NCBI GenBank assembly: GCA_949358305.1
Contig: OX442318.1
Coordinates: forward strand, 10,460,517-10,524,516
Reading direction: 5' to 3'
Origin: Strigamia acuminata
Lineage: Eukaryota; Arthropoda; Chilopoda; Geophilomorpha; Linotaeniidae
DNA: 64,000 nucleotides
Shown here: one piece after another, positions 1-10,569 of the stretch
Layout: each line of letters opens with the position of its first letter
Numbering within the stretch: the stretch's first letter is position 1
The notes under the pieces: generated by a model
What the model saw: the letters and a program-made list of their open reading frames with translations, nothing else
Told to the model about the DNA's origin: nothing
Databases searched by the model: none
Program-made: the position numbers and the translations under genes

Positions 1-1
1 T

Positions 2-751
2 TTCTTTGTATTTCCGTTCCACATTTTCACCACCGTACTCGATCGGAAACTCGAATTGGACGATCCGCAACGTTTTGCCGACGTTTTCAACGGATTGTAC
101 TCCATTTTGAACGCGTTTTTAGTAAATCACGGCGGATTAATAGCCCAAAAAATCCCGCTCATCGTCAAATGCATTAGCTATATCCTTTATAAACAACAAT
201 TCAACTCCAAAACTTAAAAATGAATCAATTCTTTAATCAATTTCCACCTCTAACGCAGTTGTTGTTACGGAAAAGTGACGAAACGAACGTGAAATCGATG
301 GTAAACGATTTACCAATACTAGAAAACTGCGCTATGAATCTAAATAGGTAAAATTCATTCTTCCAGTAATTTATTTTCCATTTATTTATCCATTTATTTG
401 TTTATTTTGTAGGTTATTTTATCAATTTGCGAACAAGAAACTTGATTTTCAGAGAGTTGTGCATTATTTGCTGGCTGACTATGTGTCCGAGTTGGAAAGC
501 ATAACCTTAAATCCATCAATTAAAGTAATTTTATTTTTATTTTTTAATGGTATATAATTTATCTTATTGTTTTGTTTTGTTAGGAAATTCTAAGGAATGG
601 AATCTTCGCCGTTTTGGACCTGTGCGATCGGTTCGCCGTGACGGAGTTGCAGATGAATTTATCGGCGCCCAGCAGAGAGTTGTTCAACTACTTACACGAG
701 GATTATTTGAAACACCACAAATTTAAAGTGAAAAATATACTCACGAGATAA
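2..751 (+). CDS. URB2: URB2/NPA2 ribosome-biogenesis protein, C-terminal part (5' end outside window)
   Basis: Urb2 is a nucleolar protein needed for early 60S ribosomal subunit assembly. Three coding blocks are seen: 2-347 (with a frame problem, below), 413-524 and 584-751 (stop TAA). The introns at 348-412 and 525-583 have GTAA donors and TAG acceptors. The helical C-terminus with VVHYLLADYVSELE, then VLDLCDRFAVTELQ and a basic tail ending FNYLHEDYLKHHKFKVKN, fits the conserved C-terminal Urb2 domain; this is family recognition, not an alignment. Oddity: the first block reads in frame 2 to a TAA at 215-217, while the sequence that continues the protein (from about 193) is in frame 1. A one-base indel, for example in the A run at 209-212, would explain it. 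A weak-donor intron 164-258 or a GTAAAT-donor intron 122-258 would also keep phase, but would remove residues that look coding. AATAAA lies at 768-773, inside the short gap before MRPS2. Confidence 0.72.
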
Positions 752-767
752 TTTGTACACAAAATCG

Positions 768-773
768 AATAAA
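768..773 (+). terminator. poly(A) signal of URB2
   Basis: AATAAA lies 17 bases past the URB2 stop and 108 bases before the MRPS2 start codon, so the URB2 3' end and the MRPS2 5' UTR must nearly touch or overlap. Confidence 0.6.
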
Positions 774-880
774 AACACGAATTTTTACGAAAAATCTTTA
801 TATTTTATTTTACATTTTTCAAACATTACAACCAATAAAATTCACGCAGTAGTCCCCAGTAGTCCCGCACCCAAAACAAA

Positions 881-1793
881 ATGGCGCTCTCGATGGCTGC
901 ACGTTTTGCAGGTTATTTCCTCGCTATTAACCAACCAAACGAAACCAAAAACAATTTAATAAATTCTAAATTTCAGGCTTTCGTCGGGCCCCGACTCTAA
1001 GAAACTTTTCTCTACATTCAAACCACCGCCAAACAGAAATCCAACCCGCAACAACCCCGCAAAAGGATCTAAAATCAGGTTAACTCACCAAAAAACGTCA
1101 AAAAAAAACAAAAAAAACTAAACAAATTCCACTTTTATTCACCCAGAACCCGAAACCAACCATCTCCAACACCCAGATTTCTTCCTAGTCCACAAACTCT
1201 TCACCACCGAAGACTTATTCAACGCCAAAGTGCACTTAGGCCACAAAGAAGGCAGTTTAGACGAGCGCATGAAACAATTCATCTTCGGCAAACGTCTGGG
1301 ACAACTGATAATCGACTTGGACCAAACCGCCTACCACTTAAGACAGGCGCTAAACTTCACCGCACACATCGCCTACCGAGGCGGGATCGTTTTATTCGTG
1401 TCCCGGCACCAACAGACCGCTCTGACGGTCGAAAAAACGGCCGCGGAATGCGGCGAATACGCGCACACGCGCGAATGGGTCGACGGGACGTTCACGAACG
1501 TTAAATCCTTTTTTGGCGCCGTTACGCGCCTGCCCGACCTCATTATTGTCTTGCACACCCTACGGAACACGTTCGAGCAGCATCTAGTCGTTAGAGACTC
1601 GGCCAAAATGTTGATTCCGACGGTTGGCATCGTGGATACGAATTGTAACCCGAATTTGATCTCGTACCCGGTGCCGGGCAACGATGACACTCCGCAAGCG
1701 GTGGAGTTGTATTGCAGGCTGTTCAAGCAGGCGGTTTTGATGGGGAAAGAAAAGCGGAAGGAAATGGACGAGAAAGTCTCGGGTTTCGAGTGA
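881..1793 (+). CDS. MRPS2: mitochondrial small ribosomal subunit protein uS2m (MRPS2), complete
   Basis: uS2m is a structural protein of the 28S subunit of the mitochondrial ribosome. Exons are 881-911, 977-1078 and 1147-1793, all with GT-AG junctions and phases that join into 259 codons. The start at 881 gives [20 protein letters not shown], an Arg/Ala/Ser-rich N-terminus with no acidic residue, as expected of a mitochondrial targeting peptide. The conserved S2 core follows: a [19 protein letters not shown] block (about residues 62-80), then [17 protein letters not shown] and [20 protein letters not shown]. Next come the [10 protein letters not shown] strand and the [20 protein letters not shown] block, which is diagnostic of ribosomal S2. 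Length is usual for metazoan MRPS2. The frame is unbroken and CpG-rich. The short introns (65 and 68 bp) contrast with the very large introns suspected further right. Confidence 0.95.
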
Positions 1794-1827
1794 TTTTTGT
1801 GTGTAAAAATGTATTTAGAGCGAATTA

Positions 1828-1833
1828 AATAAA
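1828..1833 (+). terminator. poly(A) signal of MRPS2
   Basis: AATAAA lies 35 bases after the MRPS2 stop and is followed by a T-rich stretch. Confidence 0.75.
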
Positions 1834-2508
1834 CTTTGTCATTTTTTATTTAATTTTTGAGTGTTTTAGTGACTAACACAATGTTTTCAACCAAAAGAAA
1901 TGCATTTATAGGCGGGAAAATAGGTTTTTATGAAGAAATAAATTCATTTTGAGCTGAAAAAATTGCTTTTTCACGAAAAACAATGGATTTGTCAGTGAAA
2001 TAATGGACTTTTCGGTGTAATAATGAATTTTAAATACAAAAAAATGATTCTTGGACAAAAAAACGTGGATTCTTTCATGAAATAATGCATTTTTTAAGTC
2101 GACCCTAAAATAGGGTCTTTAGAACCGAAGGTCCGGGGCACGAGGTTATAGATATATACGGAGCATCACGTGTTGCCACGTTTATTGTTCAATCTTCGAG
2201 AAATTAAAAACAAAGTAATTATTTGTTTAATAAATAATTTATTAATTAATATATCAGTTTGGAATATAAAACTTAAAATTCCGCTTGAATAAATCGCCAC
2301 CCGACGGCGCCCAGCTCTATTGACACAATACAGAAGAGCAGAAGTAACCGATTAAATGTCACATGACTCGCGAGTTTTAGCTATCGCACCTGTTACTGTT
2401 TCATTTTTTTTATATGCATATCTAATTGCACAGTGGTATGGTATATTGAAATTAGCAATAATTTACATTCTCACAACACAATGAATCCTATATTTTAGAT
2501 ACGAAATT
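1834..2508 (+). promoter_or_regulatory. VAMP7 5' flank with two E-boxes and a probable 5' UTR intron
   Basis: There is no ORF here. The stretch 1930-2100 holds loose repeats around AATAATGGA or AATAATGAA followed by T runs. A CACGTG E-box is at 2167-2172. GTCACATGAC is at 2358-2367; its core TCACATGA is the M-box/CLEAR-type site bound by MITF/TFE factors. TTTTAG ends at 2498, 10 bases before the ATG, and looks like a 3' splice site, so the start codon may lie just after a 5' UTR intron. The E-box role is inference; VAMP7 acts on late endosomes and lysosomes, a class of gene these factors often control in animals. Confidence 0.4.
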
Positions 2509-3848
2509 ATGACAATCGTGTTCAGTTGCATTTCTAACGGAGCCGTAATTATAGTCAGCCATCAAAATGGACAGGGCATGTTTGAAAACATTACCGAAAC
2601 GGTTCTAAAAAATATTCCCCACGACCAAAACACTAAAGCAACGGTCTCGGCAGACAGGTAAATAAATGTATTAGGCGATGAAATACGGAAAAATTAAATA
2701 TTGGGCGCGTTTTTGCGTTTTTTTGCCATTTTTTTGCAGTTATTTGGTGCACGTGGTTGCGAACGACGGATTGATTTATTCGTGTGTCGCTGATAACGAG
2801 TTCGGTCGACGGATTCCTTATGCATTTTTGGATCAGGTTTGAGTGGGGATTTGGTGATGAGTGGAGATTTTTAATTTTGATTTTTTTTTATTAGATCCGG
2901 TCCCGTTTTTCACAATCAAGTTTGGCGAGTCGAGCGATAACGGCTTGTTATCGGGAACTAGATAGGGATTTTGAATTTGTTTTGCAGCAAGAAATGGTAA
3001 ATTCAATTGATGATGAGTGGGAAAAAATTGTGGTTGGGGTTTTTGCGGGTTTTTGTGCTTGAGTTTTGTAATTTTTTCGTTTTTGTTCGAGTTTTGGGTT
3101 TGTGCGGAGTGAAAAGTTTGCTTGAAATGGAAAAATCTTCGATAAATTGTTTAAGTTTATAAATCGAGTGAATATTTTTTTTTTTATTTACGAAACTTTT
3201 CGATTTTGACGTGAAATTTTGAATTTTTTGTGTTTAATGTGAAAAATTATGGAAATTCGTATTTTTGATGCGAAAAATTTAGAAATTTTGTGTTTTTGAT
3301 GTAAAAAATTAACAAATTTTATGTTTTTCATGCGAAAAATTAACAAAATTCGTGTTTTTGATGCGAAAAATTAAGAATTTTTGTATTTTTCATGCGGAAA
3401 ATTAAGAAATTTTGTATTATTCATGCGAAAAATTAAATTCTTTCATGAATTCTTTTAAAAAAAAAATTATCCATTTTGTTTTTATTGCAGGAGAAATATT
3501 CAAAAGGTGAAACGGGTGATACGTTTTCAAAGCTGAAGTCTCAGGTGAACGACGTGAAAGGAATCATGCTTCAAAACGTTGAAAAAGTGATGGAACGGGG
3601 CGAAAATCTTGACAATTTACTTACGCGAACAGCTGAATTAGAGAGCACCGTAAATTCCAAATTAATTCCCTTCCTCACCGTCGTAAATTAAACCGATTCT
3701 ATTTTCCTAGGCCGACCAATTCAGCACCAATTCGCGACGAGTCCATCGAAAAATGAAATGGAAAAACATACGAATGTGGATCATAATAATAATAATTGCC
3801 ATTATTATTTTAACCCTGATCATACTATTCGCCACCGGCGTGATTTGA
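2509..3848 (+). CDS. VAMP7: VAMP7-type longin R-SNARE, complete (5 exons, 214 aa)
   Basis: VAMP7 is a vesicle-anchored R-SNARE for fusion with late endosomes, lysosomes and the cell surface. Exons are 2509-2657, 2740-2836, 2895-2996, 3491-3649 and 3711-3848; all introns are GT-AG and the phases fit. Residues 1-115 form the longin domain, opening MTIVFSCISNGAVIIVSHQ and carrying SYLVHVVANDGLIYSCVADN. Residues 124-183 are the SNARE helix, with the ionic zero-layer Arg at about 152 in VMERGENLDNL. After a basic linker (RRVHRKMKWKNIR), residues about 192-211 are a strongly hydrophobic Ile/Leu-rich tail anchor, leaving only a few lumenal residues (TGVI), fewer than in vertebrate VAMP7. The N-terminal start fits the family because the longin domain begins right at Met. 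Other longin SNAREs (YKT6, SEC22) are less likely: YKT6 has no membrane anchor and the spacing here fits VAMP7. Intron 4 is enlarged by a minisatellite. Confidence 0.92.
3198..3442. repeat. minisatellite inside VAMP7 intron 4 (about 31-bp unit)
   Basis: About seven to eight diverged copies of a unit carrying GATGCGAAAAATTAA and a T-rich half make up half of the 494-bp intron. The other VAMP7 introns are 58-82 bp, so the array accounts for much of the size difference. Confidence 0.8.
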
Positions 3849-3967
3849 TGAAGAAATATTTTTAAATACAAAATATATATATTTTTATTGATTATTAATT
3901 TAATTGTAAATTGTAAATTACAAATGTACAAAAACTAAATAATTTTTGATAAATCTAAACGATATTC

Positions 3968-3973
3968 AATAAA
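3968..3973 (+). terminator. poly(A) signal of VAMP7
   Basis: AATAAA lies 120 bases after the stop codon, followed by a run of further AATAAA-like repeats. Confidence 0.6.
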
Positions 3974-4140
3974 ATAAAATAAAAAAAACCACAAAAATGA
4001 CAAAAATGTATCAAATAATATCGAAAATGAACAAAGATAAGATATTAAACCGGAATCAGATGTGAAATTCTTGAAAAATCCCGAGAAAACAAACCACCAC
4101 GACCAAAGAAAAATTTCAAAAACGACACCATTTCTGATCG

Positions 4141-4293
4141 TGACGTCACACCCAGAACAATCCGATTTTAGGAGAAGTGAAACCTACGTCAGGAAAACTT
4201 TAGCCCGCGGACCCGAACTGTCGTTTAATGACGTCACAAGTTGGCCTCAAATTTAACCTGTGCATAAAAAGTGCTGAGACGTTCCCTATGAAG
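4141..4293 (+). promoter_or_regulatory. CRE-rich promoter
   Basis: Two perfect CRE palindromes TGACGTCA lie at 4141-4148 and 4229-4236, with a half site ACGTCA at 4186-4191, all within 100 bp. A further AAGATGGCGGC (4291-4301) matches the YY1 motif often found at the first exon of broadly expressed animal genes. The block is CpG-bearing, unlike the DNA to its right. It sits 290 bp downstream of the VAMP7 stop and should drive a + strand transcript. CREB/ATF binding is inferred from sequence alone. Confidence 0.55.
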
Positions 4294-4330
4294 ATGGCGG
4301 CCCGAGCGGAGGCTCCGAACGGGAAGCGAG
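4294..4330 (+). other. candidate first exon of a large + strand gene (or 5' UTR with a uORF)
   Basis: ATG at 4294 opens MAARAEAPNGKR and runs into a consensus donor CGAG|GTAATG at 4331. If spliced straight to the exon at 10327, the frame closes after two more codons, giving a 14-codon upstream ORF. The main start would then be the ATG at 10369, which has a good context (A at -3, G at +4). Alternatively an unseen exon lies between, or this is a different gene. I do not recognise the product. Confidence 0.4.
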
Positions 4331-6262
4331 GTAATGTATGCACAAACAAGCTCCATACATAATTTTCTTTCATTATCCGCGCTCCATTGCACCACAATGC
4401 GAACCGAAAACCCGCTATGCGGTGCCGGTCAAATGTCATGAGGAGTTAAACGAGCAATGGAACTTTGCCGAGTCGGGGCAGTCCCAAAAAAAGTTTCAGG
4501 GCCCGCATGGCGAACACGCCGATGCAACTCGCTCGCTCATCCCGGCCGGCATTTTCAAAATAACCCCTCAAAAATCACTCGTTTTCGCGCAGGAAATGTC
4601 TTATTTATTTTTTAAACGTTTCAAATATTTTTTCTAAATGATTTCGGGGCTCCAATTTTTTTTTTTCACGGTGGGTTTTGATAATTGCTCGTTTATTGGT
4701 GTTTTGTTTTCGGTTTTATTGGTGTTTTTCATTGTTGTGTTTTTTTGGGGTTTTCATTGTTGTGTTTTTTGGGGTTTTCATTGGTCGATTTTTGGGGTTT
4801 TTAATTGGTTGGTTGGAATTTTTTGTTAATGTTGGGGATTTTTAGTGTCAAAAAAGTGTTTTTAAAATTAAATATGATTAAAATTACATTGAATTAATTT
4901 TTTTTTAGTGTTTTGGTGACTTAAATTCGTGAAAATTTTGGATTTTGTGGGAGATTCGTCTGGAATGGTTAAGATTTGATATTTTTTACTGGTTAGGCTT
5001 AACTTGATTAGTATTTTTAAAGATAAATCGTAGTGTATCTCACACAAAATTATTATTTTGGTAATAAGGTGTGTTTGAAATGATTGTATATGAAAATTAA
5101 TGAGTGATGATGATCAGTATTAGACAAATTATTCATTCACATCTGTTGCAGATGTTAAAAAACTGTGTTTTGGAACACATTTTGTCTCCTAACACGAGAC
5201 AATTAAAATTTCTTCTCATTTTCCAAATCAAAACCAGCATTATTTACTTATTTATATGTTAAGTGATTGAGTGTATTTGTTTATGCTGGCTTTGCTGTGT
5301 TTCCTCATTTCATGGAAAAAAATCAATTGCGAATGTTTTTTTTACTTCTCCAATTTGATTTTATTTTCTATTTTATTTTTTTCAAGTTGGGAAAATTAAC
5401 ATCCTTGAGAATGGCTTGAAATGATTATACAATTAGTTTACCACATTAATGTCACAATTAAATACAAATACAAAATTTCCATTTCTTCATAGGATAAGAA
5501 TGAATATATATTTATTTTATAATACTTAGAATTTTTTTTCTTTTTGTAAATATCGTATAATCAGCAAAAGTTCAGTGGGAGCACAAAGATAAGAGTTTTA
5601 CTCTGATATTTACACGTACTCGTGGAGTACTAGTGTGATTATTATATAAATTTACATTTTAATTCACCATAAAAATGAAATACTGAAATAATTAAAAGAT
5701 TAAAATGGTTGTTAGGGATTGTACGACACGTTTTAAATGGATAATGGAGGAAATGTAATTCCAAGGTTGGGTTAGTTGAAATAACCAGAGGAAATTTGTG
5801 AAGACTGGAACTTAAAAGTGAATTTTTTTTTGTTTTTCAAGTTGTTTAATCAAGAATTATTGATGTCGGGTGAAGTAAATATTGTTTTGGTGTTAAATTG
5901 TGTTAGATTTGTTAATTTTTACAAATTTTTACCACTTTTTCGAAATTTATTTATCTTTTTACAATGATTTCTTATATAATAAAGGGTAAAAAAAATATGA
6001 TTAGCGTTGTGTAATCATATTTTAATGATTTAATTTAATTTTCACGTAATATCCAAAAACCATAAATTTTCCTTCATTTTCGGCGTATAAACGGCGAAAC
6101 ACAAAAAAATAAATTCTGACTAAACTTTAACGCACAATTTGCTCAAATTTGCGACACATTAACACAAAAAATAACCATAATTTTAAAAACCATTCAAAAT
6201 TTTGTACAAATTACATCCAAAACGAATAAATGAGTAACAAACAATTTAAAAAATGAAAAAAA
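4331..6262. other. AT-rich non-coding stretch
   Basis: There is no convincing coding sequence. 4338-4640 is open on + but reads like flank of the CpG promoter. At 4690-4815 about four copies of a 24-bp T/G-rich unit (CATTGTTGTGTTTTTTGGGG) produce a spurious hydrophobic ORF. 4850-6250 is simple AT-rich DNA with scattered T runs. Confidence 0.6.
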
Positions 6263-6264
6263 AT

Positions 6265-6512
6265 TCACCAAACCCGAAATAAATGTGTTTTTTCGAGTTT
6301 TATTAACCAAAAAATAAATCCGTCGGTGGTGGAACAAGATTGTTTGATTTGCCGGCAAATAACGTGGATTTCAGTACTCTTTTGTACGTTATCCCCTCCA
6401 CCTTTCGTAGTACAAGTGGCCTTGTTCATTGATTTCAATCTTGCGAGCAAGTTTTTCATGAAGTGTCCCATTTTGGTCGCTTGTTCGGTGGTCTCCACTT
6501 GACTTTCTCATT
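6265..6512 (-). other. candidate 3'-terminal exon of a - strand gene (A)
   Basis: On the minus strand a strong 3' splice site (branch-like TGCTAAT, then TTTTCTTTGCTCAG) ends at 6513. The exon starts at 6512. In phase with one leading base it reads MRKSSGDHRTSDQNGTLHEK and continues LARKIEINEQGHLYYERWRG to a TAA, 40 codons; in phase 0 it reads 18 codons ending RPKWDTS. An AATAAA on the minus strand follows within about 120 bases. It is more CpG-rich than its surroundings. Protein unrecognised, and no upstream exon of this gene was identified. Confidence 0.35.
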
Positions 6513-6719
6513 CTGAGCAAAGAAAATTAGCATTTACTACATTGCTTCACATGACAAAGAAGGGGAGTGGGATCATTTCCCCTCTATTAGATGATAGGTG
6601 ATGGCTAAGGAAGCTTCACTATGCTTTTTCCTGTCTGTAAAAACCACCCTTGTCCCCATGAAAAAGGGGGGTTAAAGGCTGGGGTTGAATCTTGTGGGGC
6701 TCAGGAAGTAGATGGGGTT

Positions 6720-6757
6720 TCTGTGAATTTTTTTTTTTTTTTTTTTTTTTTTTTTGG
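6720..6757. repeat. poly(T) tract
   Basis: About 28 T residues, near the left edge of a T/G-rich domain that runs to 7540; a nearby GT microsatellite follows at 6780. Confidence 0.9.
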
Positions 6758-6909
6758 GAATACTTTTTTTGAACTTTTTTGTGTGTGTGTGTGAGAGGAT
6801 GTGGGGTTGTTGGTTTGGGAAAGTTGCATCTATGTTTGGGTTATTTAATTGGTTTTTTTGGGTTGGGTAAATGTGAATGTGTATTTTTTTTTGTTGTTGT
6901 TGGTGGGTT

Positions 6910-7525
6910 TGGGTTTTGAGTGAATTTTAGGAAGGAAAAATTATTTTAGTTGGTAAATTTGATTTTAGTGAATAAATATTGATGTTTAAGGTGATTAAAT
7001 AATGGATTTTAGCAGTTTTGAGTGAAATTTAGGGAGGAAAAGTGATTTTGTTGTTAAATTTGCTTTTTATGAATGAATGTTGAAGCTAAAGATGTTTAAA
7101 CAGTGGATTTTATCAATTTTGAATGGAATTTAGGTAAGGAAAATTGTTATTATTGTTAAATTTGCTTTTTATGAATAAATATTGAAGTAACACCTGTTTA
7201 AACAGTGGATTTTAGCAGTTTTGAGTGAATTTTAGTAGTTTTGAGTGAATTTTAGTAGTTTTGAGTGAATTTTAACAGTTTTGAGTGGAATTTAGCAGTT
7301 TTGAGTGGAATTTAAGCATTTTTGAGTGGATTTTAGCAAATTTGAGTGGAATTTAGGTAGGAGGAAAACTAATAATCTGTATTTGTTTTTAAATTTGCTT
7401 TTTATGAATAAATATTAAACAGTGTGGGATTTAGGTTTAAAAATATAGTTTTTGTTGTGAAATTTGCATTTTATGAATAAATATTGAGGTTAAACAGGTT
7501 TAAACAGTGGATTTCAACACATTTA
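6910..7525. repeat. higher-order minisatellite, about 101-bp unit with nested 21-bp unit
   Basis: The landmark TATGAATAAATATTGA (and variants) recurs at about 6969, 7071, 7172, 7405 and 7475, and each is followed by AAACAGTGGATTTTAGCAGT or a variant. Between 7210 and 7350 one sub-segment (TTTTGAGTGAATTTTAGCAG) has itself expanded to about seven copies. Confidence 0.8.
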
Positions 7526-7559
7526 TCTCGATTTCACCAATCTGTTTTCACTAATGATG

Positions 7560-10326
7560 TCTCTGACATAACAAAAAAAAATTGTCTTAATTAGAAATTT
7601 ATGTCCAAAAACAAAGAAACACAAAACCAAAATGAAAACAGGTTTGGACTCTCAATAAAAAAATCCAAATTTCACATCACATTAAACCCAAACAACAACA
7701 ATAACAACCATTTTTTTGCTTTGTTTCTTCACATTGCTGCTGATTTGATTTAATTCATTGGTCCATCCATTACACACCACATGACAACATCACAAACCAA
7801 TCACCATCCATCATTTGTATTAAAAACTTTTTTAAAAAAAATCCTAAATTACCATTCCCCAGTGCACTTTTTTGTCTGAAATGCACCTTTCAAGTGTTGA
7901 TGTGTTAACTGGCCACACAATGTGACATTTCACCCCTTTTTTGCACCTATTTCCCTAATCCTTTAAGGAGTTGAGCTGACATGAATAGAAGGGGTAAACA
8001 AGATTTGATGTCAATTTTTTTCCCTTCCTCCCTTCTCTCACTGCCTCTTGGTGGTGAATTGAAGTATCAAATATCCTGAGGACCCCACTACTTGTTTGAT
8101 AGGTTTTTCTGTCACACAAAATGGGCACATGATTGGATCTGAATGGATCTAACAAACCTCTTTTCTAACAAAACACCAATGCATTGTTGAGTGAGTGAAA
8201 GGATGGGTTATAAGCATCTGACATTTTCTCCTTTATTTGAAGCAGACTATGAAATGAGATAATTTTAGGGCTGCCTTCTGTGTTCACATCATCATTTGTC
8301 TGCTATTGTAACATGGGTGAGGGAAAAAATGCAACAATAAAAATGTCTGTTGCAAATGGATACATGTCATAGTTTGTCATTAGAAAATAGGAAACTAACA
8401 CCGGGGAAAGTGCTTTCGATGGTCATAGTATAGAAATAGGCCTAGTTTAATATAATTTAACCGAAAGTACGTTGAAATGCAATTTGGTAGCAGAGGATGG
8501 TTGGTAGCAGAGGATGGTTGCTGTACGATTGTAAGTGTACTAATGAATCATTTTAGGGTCGTAACCGTGAGTAAAAATCAGAATTAGTGAGTTTGAAATG
8601 TATTTTTGCACCATTAGGGATTTAACGGGTAAAATTTAACGTTTAGAATTTTATATTTAGACTTAGTTTAAGGTGTGCCTACTGTGGAAATAGCCTTTGA
8701 CTGTGGTTATTGTACAGAAATGGGCCTAGTGTTGTATAATTCAGCGGGAGAATTGCATTTTTACATGTTAATTTTTATTTTGTTTGTGGCCATTGTGGGA
8801 ATTTCCATTTTATCAGTTTGTTATTGTGTAATTGAGAATTGATCACAGGGCTTAATGGGTATATGTTGATCTTTTTTTTTTGTTGGATCTAATTTATAGT
8901 TTCTTCATAATGTATAATTACAGCTTATCTTTTTGAATTTTTATACAGGAATTATGTAAATTAATGACCATTTAATGAGAGCTGAAATTGGAAGGGGGAA
9001 AATGAATATTTTTTAGGTCACAACTAATTTGATGAACAATTTTTTTTTATTTTTTTTATTTTGTATTTAAGGCTTCAACTGTCCTACTATTCAAGGTTGA
9101 GTGTTTATGAACAAGGAATATACCTCCAGGCTTATTTTCTTCCCCTAAACTGAAAACCCCTCTTCTTATCCCATCTAAAGTTTTATCTCTTTGAAAAAAA
9201 AGCAATAAATTTGTAAAAAAAAAAAAGAAAATTGGATAATTTCTAGCCAAATTCTGCATTTTCCAATCAAAAATACAAGAAAAAGATTTTTTGTTTGTCG
9301 CGTGTAAAATAGGCCTATTTTGATTGATAGTGGGATTTTGGTCATATATACCTAATGCAGTATGTAGATGTAGTGGTCAGTTTGTTGGGGAATGAATGCA
9401 GTAGGTGATTTACAACCTTTGATCTTGGGTTGGGCATGTGAGTCCAGGGTACTGAGGTCAAGGCAAGGCCAGCTGTGGACAGAAGGACCATTACCACTGA
9501 GTAAAAAAGGGGACCAAGCAGGTGATTAGTGAGGCAAAAAGGGTGGGTTAATGTGCACAAGGTGTAATTTGAGTGTGAATAATTGAGAGAATTTGAGGAT
9601 TCCAGACATGGAGAATAAATTGAGCAATTTCCAACTACACAACACTAACAACAACAAAACATGTGCTGCAATTTGCATTTTTAAGCACAAAAGTTGTGAA
9701 ATATTCATCTCCTGTCATGTCCACAATGAATTATTAGAAAACTAATAAATGTAACTCTTGTGCAAGCCCTCAGGCTGGGGATAATGGGGGTCTTCTGGCA
9801 TTCATTTGGTTTTACAACCCCCCACTGAAGTCCAAATATCCATGCAGAAAGTGGGGGTAAAAGTTCAAGTTTTGAGGAAAAAAGGAAAAAAAAAAGATAA
9901 TCTGTTGGGTAATTCTTGGGTGATTTTTGTTTATGTTGAGTGTTGGGGTGGTGAATGTGAGTGGTCAGTTTGGGAGGGTATTGGGTGAATACATTCCAAC
10001 AACACATTGGTGTGTGCATTGGTTGGAAGGTCATAATTTGGAAGTGACCATGCCTTTCTGCAAAGACAACTTGTAATTTAAGCAGTGGTGAGAACCCATT
10101 GGCCAGGGTATTTGTGGTATTTAACTGTGAAACTATAAAATTCTTTTTCCACTCCCCAACTGACCTGCATTCCAAGATGAAATAGGATATTTTTTTAGGG
10201 GGTTTTATTTTTTTTTTTTTGAGGTGGGGTTTGGTCAAAGGGCTTCCAAAGGGTTGGTATTGTGCAACAATTGGAGGATTTTTATGCTTGAAACTGATTT
10301 TTTTTTTGGTTTTTATTTTCTCATAG
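7560..10326. other. non-coding stretch
   Basis: 7560-7960 is A/C-rich, the mirror of the T/G-rich block before it. 7960-10200 is CpG-poor, TpG/CpA-rich DNA with no credible gene; several open frames on the minus strand (for example 9342-9560 and 9705-10238) lack splice signals and family features. A direct duplication of GGTAGCAGAGGATGGTTG lies at about 8486-8521. Confidence 0.5.
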
Positions 10327-10396
10327 GTGGATAAATTTGCAAATGAAGAAGGGATAAAGGTGGTGAAGATGGAAACACAACATGTGCATGAGAATG
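10327..10396 (+). CDS. candidate internal or first coding exon, unrecognised protein
   Basis: A strong acceptor (T-rich tract then TTTTCTCATAG) and a strong donor (AATG|GTAAGT) bound 70 nt. Only phase 0 is open: VDKFANEEGIKVVKMETQHV then HEN plus one base. Its leftover base joins the exon at 36791 in an open frame (HEN-G-QNGQ). The Met at 10369 is in a good start context, so the exon may hold the start codon after 42 nt of 5' UTR. I do not recognise the family; the segment is short and charged, like a disordered N-terminus. Confidence 0.45.
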
Positions 10397-10472
10397 GTAA
10401 GTCATTGTTTTATTATTGAAAAAAAAATTGATCAAGATGGTTTAAAATGAAATAAATATAAATAACGACAGA

Positions 10473-10562
10473 ATGTCGAAAGGTGAAATTGTTCGTTACA
10501 AAGGCAGATTTGTTGCTCAAGGTTTTAGACAAATTCTGGGAGAATCTAAATGTTACTATTGA
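10473..10562 (+). pseudogene. Ty1/copia reverse-transcriptase relic
   Basis: A 29-codon remnant contains GEIVRYKGRFVAQGFRQILG, matching the VRYKARLVAKGF-type motif just upstream of the copia reverse-transcriptase core. It stops at a TGA and no downstream SPV or YVDD motif is seen, so this is a dead fragment. Confidence 0.6.
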
Positions 10563-10569
10563 AGTTTTC

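Noticed and set aside
9705-10238. 177-codon minus-strand frame
   Set aside because: Low-complexity start and end, no domain, no splice sites; it overlaps ordinary CpG-poor intron-like DNA.
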